A stretch of 64,000 nucleotides of DNA, from the NCBI GenBank assembly GCA_004380135.1, contig QXCR01000013.1, positions 266,049 through 330,048 of the forward strand. Reading direction: 5' to 3'. This DNA is from Stemphylium vesicarium (taxonomy: Eukaryota > Ascomycota > Dothideomycetes > Pleosporales > Pleosporaceae). The position numbers and the translations under genes are program-made. The notes beneath the pieces are model-generated. The model did no database searches. It saw only the letters and a list, made by a program, of their open reading frames with translations, and had not been told where the DNA came from. How positions within the stretch are numbered: position 1 is the first letter of the stretch; every line of letters begins with the position of its first letter. Below are positions 22,702 to 34,060 of the stretch, piece by piece.

Positions 22702-25700
22702 AATTTCAATCTCCGATAGTTTTTAGTATACCTGGGCGCCAAACACGGCTCTTTTTTCTTTGCCTACTACCTCGCGAAAGAAAATCGGTCGATGAATGAA
22801 GGAAGAAAGAGAAAGAAAGAAAAAAACGTTGGTGCATCTAGCGGTCAATCCAGCATATGCATCTCCAAGTGCCACCCAGGTCTGCATTAAACGTCGCCTG
22901 GAGATGTGCATTCCATAGTTCCAGATTTCACCCTCGTTTTCAGCCCTACCTTTTTCTTTTCTTTTCTTTTTTTTTCCGCGTGTTCGCGCTGGCCGCCGTT
23001 AGCACACGCGCTGAGGTGGAGAACAGAGGACATGCATGGGTAGTGCGTATCTGTTGTGGGGCGCTCCAAGACCCTACCTACTAGGTCAATATGTACCTTT
23101 TTCGGGGCTGGTTGTTTGTTGTTCGCGTTCGCATCAGTAACGCACGATGTGGAGAAGACCGGAGTAAATCACGGGATATTTTTGCCTCTTGTCGTGGTAG
23201 TTATTTTAGCGCAGCTGAGGCAACGTGGCGCTTTTTGTTATTTGAACCGCTTCAAGCGCGTTTGCCTGCGTGCTTCTCTGGAGGGAAGGAAGAGCGCGTA
23301 TAGGATATCAGTGGCGTAGTATAGGACATGGACATGGGGTATGGATATGGAATGTGAACACGTTTGCTTGAGGCATTATCTTGAGGTATGCTCGTGTCGT
23401 GCAAAGTGGAGTAGAGTAGAGGGGCGGTTTGGTGAATGTGAATGTGAGTGTGACATACCCGCTGTCCTCTGCCCCCCTTTCTCGCTCTCTGCGGGACGTC
23501 AATCTACCTCTCGTTTTCGCATTGAGCGTCGTAAACTTGATGGCAAGTCATAAATGCCAATCTGCTCTGCCACTCACGTCACTTGACCTTTGTTGTCTAT
23601 CCTCCGAAACACACATGGAGGTACACAGCATACCACCCCTCCTCACCGCTCATCCTTCTCCCTCGTATCCCTATACCCATCTGGGCTATTAACTCTTCTT
23701 TGTCTCAATCCAAAACAGCATATGTACACCTTCTGGATACGGGAACCTGTGTGTTCCCGCTCTCCCGTGCTCCAGCTGCGTGGGCCGAAGCTGCTCGCGC
23801 GTGCTGTTGTGGAACGAGGTGTGTAAACGGTAGGTGAGGGTTTCACGGCGTTTGGGGGTCGTATGCGGGGATGTTGGGTATAACTTTGTGAAGTGTGTCA
23901 TATATACATATAGGAGAGAGAGAAAGAGGCCAATAATTTCGATGTAGATCAAGGTATCTAGAATTTCAAAGACATGGAAGTGTATCGATGCATGTTTGGA
24001 CTATTCGTACCCTGGACTACACTACTGTTCACCACATCCATTGCTATCTCCTTGTGCATAGCCTTAGGTATGTGACGGTTCACTTCATACTCACATCACT
24101 TTGCCATTCCATCCTCTCTCGCTTACCCTTTCCCCGTGTACGACGTTCCGCTACCTTTGCATGCCATGGCATGCAATACCTAGATATCGCAAGCCTCTTT
24201 CCGCACTGCGTTGATATCTGTCCTGGTAGATCGGGCGATGGAACATGCATAGTTATCTGCGCCTTCTGCAGTACATTACATCGCATTGCGTTGCAGAAAA
24301 CATGGAATATGTAGATCAACAACAATAATAAGCAGAAGAAATGTTGGGACAGGCTCAACGAGAGACAGAAGCACTCCCCCGCTTCCCCGCCTACACATAC
24401 ATATGCTGTGTTACCCATCCCCTCCAATCACACGTCCATGTCTCCTTGGAAGGCGGGTGTCGTTCGTGGCGTTTCCGCGTGGCTGCTGACATGCGCACTT
24501 CACTCCTCTTCTCTCATATCCAACCCAGCTTGTTGAGAAGAGAAGGCAAACAGCATGACAAATCCCAAGATCCCCCTCTATCAACGGAGTGGTAGAACAG
24601 TAGGCTACAATCGATCTAGTCCCTTTGTTTTCGCCTTCGATATGTGCGATGCAGTCAAACGAAGCGGTGTGCACGTATGTGTTTGCAGTTCCTAACCATC
24701 GACGGTTCAACAACGGTTGTCTAACATGGTTCTTTGCCCTTGGTGCTTGCAGGTAGTGTAGGTTGGACGCGATGCAAATGCGCCTTCAGGCTGGGATCAT
24801 GATTGCTACTGTGTGGTACCGGGAATCGCGGTGTGGATGAATGGCCCATGGACTTTCCTTGTCGCTACTACTGCCACACACTTGGCTTCCGATAAGGTTA
24901 CTGGATGTACCGGTCGAGTGATGCGGTGTGGAGCGGTGTATGTATGTACGTATGTTGTTGGCCGGACTTGCTTCACAAGTTCTTACACAGAAGTGCACGC
25001 TACCATGTCGGTAGTTGGACTTTCCACTTCACAACGGCCGATGCGAGTGTGGCGTAGAAAGAACTTGTCTGGTAGCGAGGACTCCGACAGCTGAGCCTAC
25101 CATCTAGTCCGAGATCTAAAACATGACAAAAGGTACACCGGCAGTCTTGCGTGTGGGCGGTGAGAAGCGGTGTGAAAAGACCCTGCATGGTTCCTGAAAG
25201 TTAACGTCCGGTGAAGATGGGGAGAGCGAGGAGAAACTACGACAAAAGCCAGCACGACCACCTTCGCCTAATGGTCAATAGAGGGTGTTTGTTCATTCGG
25301 ATTTTCCATACATCAACAAAGCCGATCGAAGTATTTTGGGGATTCTAGACTGCAGATTAACTTTGGTGTGACATGTTCGCGTGGCTTGTGGCCGCCGTGG
25401 TGCTTGTGTCGCGCGCGCGAAAAAAAAAGATGGCGTTGGTGACACCGCCTCGTCCTGCAACATTGACACGGCTCTTGTCGACCAAACTACCCACGATCAC
25501 GGCCACCAGCCCTCAGCCCTCCGCTGACGTCGAAATGTAATCTCCTTTTTCGCATCTCCGACGTCAAGACAAACGAAACAGTCGACCTGGGAATCTTTTC
25601 GCCATCAAACTCAAACGTCATGGTGTGCAGCGGTGACTCCAGGGTTTCGGCATTCGATACTGACTGCTTCAGCCTTATTTCAAAGGACTACGTGCGGGTC

Positions 25701-26690
25701 CGCCTAACTTGTGAGGCTGGTCCCCTGCAAAGGACGGTTATGCTGGTGTCTCATCTGGTTCCTCGTCACGAGGATGATCCTGACATTGCGAGATGGGCTC
25801 TTTAGCCGCTCTTACTAAACCAGTTGACACCTTACGGTGAACTCCGGCGATGGTAAAGTTGCTTAGGCCCGCACGAGTCACATTTTGGGTGGAAATTGGG
25901 AGAGAAAAATTCGGCGCTTTAGCGGTAATTCCTGACTTTGTTCCGATGAACTGGTAATGAACTACTCGATCGGCGCCATGCCTCTGTGGAGTCGTCGCGC
26001 TATGTTTATTGCGGGAATTTGACAGTGCAACACCCAATTGCTGTTTCGGATGCGGGCGTCGGATGCCTGAATAAGTTTCTATTGGAGAGAGGGCATGTGG
26101 GTGATGATTGTGATGACTGTGCAGTTGCATTGTGCCGAAGAGTCATCCTTCTTTTTGGATGCAGGAGGCGCGGGGCTGGGTGCGGAAGGTTTGCGGGGCC
26201 CGCAGACATGGCTGCTTATGTGCTGAGACTTTAGAAAAAAGCATGCACTGCGACGCTTCACGTCGTGTTCGACGGCCATTTGTAATGTGTCAAGACCGAT
26301 GGTCCGAATGCAGACGAGATTGATCTGTGCTCTGCGAAATGGGGTGTAAGAGGTTCCCGCATGCGTCCACATACGCAATCACAAAACGGCCCATAGTCCG
26401 GACGGTTACATGGAGTTGACAAGCAGCCCTGCCGGCGAGCCAAAATTTGCCCGTCGCAATACCGAGATTTGAACGGGTGGTGGTGGAAGTTTCCTGATAC
26501 CGTCTTCTCCATGGTCAACCCTGCGCAAAAGTCTCGTAATGATGGGGCCGCAAACGTGTGGGCATGAACGCTTTCTGATCCATGGTTCATCGCTGATGCA
26601 GGTTGTGGTTGGCCCACTTTGACATGGAACGGTTTTTGCTCGCCCTTGTCACGTTTCGGCCCAAGGCAGCGATCCCGGGCGATCAGAACA

Positions 26691-26712
26691 CCCATCCATC
26701 CATCCATCCATC
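26691..26712. repeat. (CCAT)n microsatellite
   Basis: About five tandem CCAT units in a non-coding stretch. Confidence 0.9.
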
Positions 26713-27576
26713 GGTGAGCGGGAAGAAGACCGTAATTAAAAAAGGAGGATGCAGCCATGAGCATGTCACAGTCATGCGACAGGCAAAAAAGTTGGGTGGC
26801 AGGGACGGGAACGCCCTGTTTGGTCGAGTCAAGGGGTAGCAGGGCTGGAGGGGAGAACCTCGTGGTGGCCTGTGTGTCGAGTGAAAGGGTGTCGTCATGT
26901 GCATGAGTCGCGGTTGGCGAACAGGTGGGAGATTCGATGCGACCGCATTGGGAAGGCTTCTCGAAGCTGATCGGCGAGCGAGAAGAGCGGAACTGCTTCC
27001 GGGTGGTCTGGGCAGGCATCGGATGCTGTTTTCTTTTACGTCTGGAAAATGGGCGTCGTGCACATACACACACAGGCACACCGACAGTCGGGCAGCTAGA
27101 TCAACGCATCTGGGCGGCGGCTCGGGCGTTTGAACGTGTTGGCAGTTCGGATCATGCGAACACCATTGCGCATGCAACCCCCAGGAAGAAAGATTAAAAA
27201 AACCAAGAGCACAAGGGCGGCGTGATTTTGGCGATTACGCCGAGGCAAAGGAGACTGCATGCTGGCTTCGCCGGGCTCCGCTTTGGTTCGGCAATGCGTT
27301 GTTTATGCCGGACGGACAGCATGTCATAATCTGCCTGAAAGCGATATCGTATGTGTGGGCGTGGGCGAGTTTGGGTGGGCGACGGCGCGAACGACGGGTA
27401 TGCCGTGTAGGGGATATGTCATGGGCATTGCGCCGTAGCTTTGGCTAGTGGCCTTCTAGAACAATCGTGGAAGGTCGAGAGAAGGGGACAAATCTGAATC
27501 TGCGTGACGCCCGGGGCGCGCCTTGGGCGTGTAGACTAGGTTGTTTCAGACCCGTTCACGAGGGTGGTGGGGCGAC

Positions 27577-27618
27577 GACACACACACAGGCGCACACGCA
27601 CACGCCCAAGCACACGCG

Positions 27619-27650
<32 letters not shown>
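27577..27650. repeat. AC-rich microsatellite
   Basis: Imperfect CA/CGCA repeats followed by a pure (AC) run of about 26 bases; non-coding. Confidence 0.9.
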
Positions 27651-27652
<2 letters not shown>

Positions 27653-29191
27653 GTGCATTTCAGCCCTGTGCCATCAGTGGTACGGGAACGGAACGGAAGG
27701 TTTGGAGGGGCAGAAAAAAAAAGACGGACGCCAGAGGGACGATTAGGTTCGTGTGGTAAAAAGGAATGGGCTGCAGCGCATGGCCATTGTGCGACTATCG
27801 ATAAGCCCTACACACCTCAAACAGCCTGTCCAGTCATCCAATCTTTGCTTTTGCGGGGCTGAACACCCTCTCCTCTGCAGAACCATGACACGCACCGCGG
27901 CCTAAGCCCCAAAATAGCTAAGGCTTCACCATGCAAGGACAGCGAACGGTTCAGACGAGTTCATGCAACCCGCGCTTTCCTCGTCATCCGTCCAATGGCA
28001 GCCGGCTTGAGGCTATGAGGCTGTGTTAGTGGGGACTGTGGGTGGACAACGCACTCTACACCCTCTTCCAACGAGCACCTTGATTAAATTTTCCGAGACT
28101 AATCCTTTCGCATTGGAGCGGTGACAGCGCAGCGCTCCGCGCGCTCAGAGTCGGCCACGTAGACGCTGGTTGACCGACTTTGAGTTGCCAGCCCTGGGCT
28201 ACGTCATCATACGATGATCTGGGGTAGACGAGCGTTGTTCAGCCAAAGGGGCGGTGGAGGACTGCTGTTCACCGCCACGCCAACCTTGCCTCGTCTAGCA
28301 GGGAATGCCGGGCGAGCACGCTGGACGTGTTCACTGTTGAGAGATACAGTTTGCGAGAGGTAAGACGCAATTAGAGAGGAATCGTCCCCTCCGGAGATGA
28401 ATGGCTGCTGGTATTATTAAACTTCTACTGTAACAATCAAAGACATGCCATGCTGGCTTGCAGCTCTGCGTAGTGGGTGCTGGCCCTCCGGCTATCGGTG
28501 GCGAGGGTGCGCAGTGCGGAGTCATACCCAAAAGCATTGTAAGAGTTTGTGTATGAACTCAACCACCACGTGCGAGACCGGACCGAAGCGCAAAAGTCTA
28601 GGGGAAATGACGAATAACTGCAAGGATAATGATGATAACAACAACGATGATGTAAAATTGATACATGTTCCTCTCCACGCTATGCCACTGCTTGATATTA
28701 TGTTGAGATGGGTGATGGAAGATGAAACGCTATTGAAAATGCACAATCATAGCCACACCTGAAGCGCTTGTGAAACTAGGACGAGAGAAAGAAAAAGACA
28801 ATGCGGATCTAGAGGAAGAAGAAAGACAAAAAAAAAACGCTATGATATCCTGCCATGCAAAGAGACGATGCCAAAGAAACCATGTCAAAGTAGAGCAGAG
28901 CAAAAAAAGACTGTACAGCCAAACCCACGCTAAATGCCACAATCGTGATCGCGCATAACGGAGACGTTCCGTTGTATGCATCCATGCCTGAGCTGGTTCT
29001 TAATCTAAGCGTTCGTGGTATACCCATTTACTCCGAAACCCTCTCTTGCTGTGCGCCTAATCCAAGGGGTATACCCACGCCCATTGCGGTTCCTGCCCGA
29101 ATGTGTATGCATCCCAATATGTCTATCCAGTCAACATCTAAATAAGGAAATCGTTGCGTGATAATATAAACGTTGATGTACTCGCGAAACT

Positions 29192-30827
29192 CTATGCGAC
29201 CGTCGATGCTGGTCGCTCGTAAGGGGTGGATGGCTGAGGTGGGGAAGGCATCATCACTCTGCGCTCAGCTTCTTCGGGCTCGCGCTTCATGCTCCGGATG
29301 CTTCCTGTTCCACTGTGTTGTGACATCCTGTCGGGGCTCCTCATGCCCCCCTCTGATCGTGATGGGCCTGCTGCGGCCTCTTCTTCTTGTCTCCGCCTCT
29401 GGTAGGTCTCCATGTAGCTGAGGCTCTCGCCCTCTCTCTTGATAACCGCTGGCATGCCTGGTACAGGAGCTGTCCTTGCCCCACTGATCAAATCTTCTTC
29501 AGAATGGGGTTGGATCTGGGGAAGCGGCTGGCCAAGTTGGGGAGGAACACTGGAGCGGGAACGAGGGTCTGCGCGTCTGCGGCTGAAGGAGCTGTTCCTC
29601 CTTCGCCCTCCACCAGCACTGGAGCCACTGTCTGTGCGCTGGTGGTGGTAGCCGCCGTGTATCGGGCCTTGTGGCATTGGCGGAGGAGGCACCTGGTGAA
29701 GCTGAGGTGGCATCGGCGGCGGGTTCGGCATCAACTGAGCGGCGTTCGCGGGAGTAAAGCCATGAGGCGCAGGTGCAGGTATAACAGGCACTTGCGATGG
29801 CGAGCTCATGCCTGTACCCGTTGCAGATGGGTGGAGCTGAAACACTGGCGCGTTGGCGCGCGCACTCATTTCCTGCTCACCCAACTGCCAGTGCATCGAC
29901 TCTGCTGACCGCCAGGGAATACCCATCTCCGTAGCGACCTTCTGCCACATCTGGTCCTTGAATCTATTTTCCAAAAGTCAGTATTGATTTTGCCTAAACT
30001 GCGTCGCACTTGTGTGTGCGAAGTGCCATGGTGGGGTTATGGTAAAGACCAAACAGTAGAGACTGTCATCTCAACGCAATCGAGCCAACAACGAAATTGC
30101 TGCAGCCTTATCCAAAAAGAAGTATCGTTTGTACGTACCGAGCGTAGAGTCGTGCAAGCTTGTTTTTCTTTTCCTCGTCCCAGATGGCTCGCTTCTCGAG
30201 GTAATTTTGGTATCGCAATCTGCAGGAAATGGAGCTTCGTCCAGGTAGTCGCTTCGCAATGTCGTCCCACTTCATTCCCTGACCCCGTAGCTCGATGGTC
30301 AAGTTGTCTTCTTCCGGGGTCCATTTTGATTGTTTCTTGGCGGGACTCTCATCTGGTAGCGGTGTTTGAGAAGCTTGTCGCTTTAGTGTTGACGGGGGAG
30401 AAGTGTTGGTTCCTGGTGGGCCGTGATGGGGTGGTGCGGGTCCATGGGGTCCAGAGTAGAGTTGGCGAAACTGTGGAAGCGCTGAAGGGTCAGAACGGCG
30501 GTGTAGCTCAGAGATGGCGGGGAGAACAGGTCCTCCTAGCATTTGTCCAGGTCCTTGAGGAGCCGATGTCGGTGCCTGCTGTGGGTAGGCAGACATTGGG
30601 ACGTAGTGTTGGGGCGCTCCATAAGCTGCTGGTGATCCGGTAGCATAGGCGGGGGAAGCTCTTTGAGCGGGAGACTGCGTATACGCTGATGGTGCGGTTG
30701 TGTAGCCACGGGTAACTCCTGTTGAATGGGATGCATTTGACAAGGAGCTCTTCTTGCTGGCTGGTGACTCGGAACCCCGAGCGCGGGGCTCGAGGAGAAG
30801 ATTGATATCCACGATGAAGGAAAAGGA
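29192..30827 (-). CDS. Myb-like (SANT) DNA-binding regulator, 5' end unresolved
   Basis: Two exons are supported: about 30827-30139 and 29963-29192, with a 175-bp intron whose phase is exact (YAR^FKDQMW). The protein is about 480 residues. A Pro/Gln/Tyr-rich N-terminus precedes a Myb-like helix-turn-helix (KWTPEEDNLTIELRGQG, KWDDIAKRLPGRSSISCRLR) at about 165-210. A second, partial repeat runs across the junction (KNKLARLYAR-FKDQMWQKVATEMGIPWRSAESMHW). The C-terminus is Pro-rich, then basic and charged. It is probably a nuclear transcription factor; no target is inferred. The frame has no ATG near its beginning: it opens with a GTG codon (30812) preceded by an in-frame TAG at 30830-30828 that could equally be a splice acceptor, so a short 5' exon with the real start probably lies upstream. 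Confidence 0.8.
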
Positions 30828-33800
30828 CTAGCGTTCAGCCAGCCCATAAAACGATGAAAGTCCTAAGGTGTCCGAACTCGACCAAGACTTCAAGTCCCTG
30901 GTTAGATGTAGATGGGGCAGTAGCAAGCCAGAAACCGGTAGTGTATCCTTGGATGGTTCGTGATGGTAAGATGGGTGATGTTGATGGTAAACAACAACAA
31001 AGAGGCGAGAAAACGTGACAGGGCGTTGCTGAGTGTGAGAGGAACAGGAGAGGACAGGCGTGAAGTGGTGAGGTTCGGATAGACTAAATGTGCCGATGAG
31101 GGAACCAAGTAGCCAGTTGCGAGGTACTTTGGAGGATTGACGCTCTAAGTGGTCGATCGACTCGAGCTATTTGGGCTATGGGCCGGGGGCTCTCGGAGCA
31201 GGGGGTGAAACAGGCCAACCACTCGGTCTGATCAATGACGGTCGTGCTGAGCCACTGACTTTTGCAGGTCGAGCAGGTAGGGACGGTAGCGTTGGAGGGA
31301 TGGTGGATGCGGTCTGGTAGGAGCGAAGTTAGGGTCTGAGGGTCTGTCTGAGGTACTTGAGAGCATGGATGTGCAATAGAGAGGTCTAGCGTAAGACTGT
31401 AATACTAATAGCAGGCATCCCCTTGAGGCCCTGGCTGGCGCCGCCTCATCGTCCGCGGCAGGGATCCGGACGCTTGGGATCAGGATGTACCCTTTGCGTT
31501 TTGACTTGACACTGACTACTTTCGCGCTTAACGCTTTCTCGACTCGTGCTGGCGGCGCGCCACATTAACGACCCACAGACCACGAAGGCTCCCAAGCTGA
31601 TCCGATCTAAGCAAAGCATGTCTGCCGGAGATTTTAGCGAGCACCCAAAAAGACAGGACGGACCCTATGGCCCAAATTGCAGCTAGCGGCTAGCTTGACA
31701 CAAGCAGCACGACACCCGTTCTTGCTTGCCAGGCGCTACGATGACGTGTCTCGCGCCGACGACTGTGCTATTCTATTACCTACGCTCGCGTTCCCTCTGA
31801 TGGTGAGCCGCCGTTGACGACGGGCGCCGAGGGTGGAGGCCGTGGTTTGCTTCGTATCTGGCCTGCATCATCAACGGCCAGTGCTGGGCCTCATTTGCTG
31901 CCCTCTCGTTCCGTCAGGCCTCAATGCGCGCGCCCAAAATGGGGCTGGCTGCGGCGTTTGCAGACGTCTGGTAGCAGGGGGGAGCAGAGCGAATGTACGA
32001 TCGTCGAGCAGCGTCCAAAGCATGTTTCTTTGCCCTTCGCTGGAGGAGGCGGCGAATCAAGGGCAGACACAAGCGGTGAACAGCCTCAGGGATTTAGCAA
32101 AGGGTTCATTCGGAAGAGCACAAGCGCCATGACATGGAAGATCTGCAGCATGCTCGCCCTGCTCCGGCTATCTGACGCCAGAAGCGTCGCTACCGAAAGC
32201 CTTGCGAACGACTGACTTCATTATGGCGGTGCATATGTGGTGATGTGTTCACGCTCCAAGGCTGCCAACGGCGAGACAGGCTCCACGCCTGCAATTCCTG
32301 CGTTCATGGCTCCGGTCAAGTACCCCACTGTGGGCTTGCGGCGATCCATCAGAGTCGACGCATGTACAGAGGAGCGGTGAACTGCGGTGAACTGCCGGCA
32401 ATGAGCGTGACGTCTAGCTTTGTCGCCTAAGCTGTTCACGGCACGCCAGAAGACGATGCTGTTATGCGTTTGATGGGGCTCTCGCCGTCGTAGCTTCGGC
32501 CTGACCCGTACCAGAGATGGGCCATTTGGCTATTTGTGCCGTTGTTGCCCACGTGAGACACCGCTCTTGTCGCACGGCGCTGACGCTGTGCGCTGTCTTG
32601 TGCTCCAGGAGCCACGTTGTAGCTGTCGTTCAGTATGCTATATGCAATGCGATGAGGCGCTGCTGTGCCAGGTCACCTCTGCGCGCGCGGCGTGCTGCCG
32701 GACAAGCCGCCTGCCACGGCCATTGCATCACTGTTTCGCCATGTTCAAGGATTCAGAATGATGTGCATTGAGCGGTGAGGCCTGCCTGAAGCCGCGCGTG
32801 TGCTGTTCGCTGCCTCTCGAGTGAGGTTGGAGACGCATCTGTCAACCGCGCCCCCTCTCTCTCGGCCATTTGGGACCGAGTTGGGGGATGCATTAGCCGT
32901 GAACAGCGTCCCCGTGCGTTCATCAACGCTAAGTCCAACCAAGGGCTTTTCATCGGCGGCGCAAAGCGTGCTTGAATGAAAGACGAGTCCATGACTCCCC
33001 CCCACAGACGATTTGGCAATCTGTGTACGGCATGCGAACGTGAATTTCCCATTCCCACGCCCTGGTCGCCGTTCCGACTAGCCGTGCTTTCTCTAAGCCG
33101 CCGGCTGCCGTATTGGGAGCCATGCTGGCCGACGTCTGCATCCATCGTATCACAACCGCCTGGCTGTGCATGGCCGGGCTGCTTAGGTAGGTAGCTAGAT
33201 GCGGGTATACACATCAATTTGTTGGTGTGTGTGTGTGGGCTAAGGCGAAGGCGAAGGCCCAGTAGCAGCAGCACTGCGACGCTCTCTATATATTTTTAGA
33301 GGGCCTGCGCAGCATTGCATATAAGAAGCGGTGAGGCGCGCCCACAGTGGTAGGAGAATCCGATACGGCCTTGTTAGTCTGAAGCAGAGAGGCTGAGTGC
33401 AAGCGCTGCCCGTTTGTGCATCATGGCCCTTTTTGACTCGCGCACTCATGTTGGGTCGTAAAACGGCGCGCCCGTGAACAGTGCCGAGTGGGCAGACACA
33501 TGTCGCTAGGTGCAATATCACCATGTCTTGGCTGACGACCCAAAGGTTTCGCCCTCAGTACGGTGAGGCAGCCTGAGCCGAAAGCCATTGGCGCGAGCTC
33601 TGGCTGCCCTCTTTTCCTTTGATTGTTTCGAAAGACTTCCCACGCGTGAACGATGCCACCCGCATTACGCGGGATCTGCGTTGCATCGCCCACGGAGTCT
33701 GGGTGAGATATGAGCGCGTGGGGTATGCGTGAGCAACGGGCGTTCGTGATGTGTTCTGAGACATTCACTGCGGTCGAAACCACGGCCTTGGCACTCGCTT

Positions 33801-34060
33801 GACATACCCGATACGCAAATTCACAGCCTTCTCCAATGCTTTTGCGCGGCACTACTCCAACTCGCCCAGGCCCGCATACGGAGCGGGTCACCTGTCAAGA
33901 CTAGACAAGTCATCGTCTCCAGCCGTGGATTCACTTGCTGCTGCAGGGCTGCGACGCTGCTCCGCTACCATTGGCGCTCTCACCGCGGCAACACCATCAC
34001 AAGCACTCATCTCGCTCTACTAACTCTGCCTTCTTGCCCGCCCACTAGCTGCCAGCCAAA
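30828..34060. other. 3.2-kb divergent intergenic region
   Basis: Between the Myb-like gene (minus) and tubulin cofactor B (plus). It must hold both promoters and probably the missing first exon of the Myb-like gene. A short GT run is at 33223-33238. No other gene is recognised; the many short frames lack family character. Confidence 0.45.

Larger units (their letters stand above)
22702..29191. other. 6.5-kb gap without a recognisable gene
   Basis: Lies between the 3' ends of two convergent genes (CENP-C and the Myb-like gene). Composition is GC-balanced, not RIP-like. Open frames up to ~270 codons (minus strand, 26258-27079) look like chance: no domain, runs such as WMDGWMG from a microsatellite, no splice partners. 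A CCAT microsatellite (26691-26712) and an AC-rich run (27577-27650) are present. No tRNA or rRNA was found by eye. Non-coding transcripts cannot be judged from sequence alone. Confidence 0.45.

Noticed and set aside
26258..27079. 273-codon open frame on the minus strand in the 6.5-kb gap
   Set aside because: No domain, cysteine- and histidine-scattered composition, part of it encoded by a CCAT microsatellite, and no partner exon; judged chance.
31814..32215. 133-codon plus-strand open frame between the Myb-like and TBCB genes
   Set aside because: No domain character; several overlapping frames of similar length are open here because of GC content.
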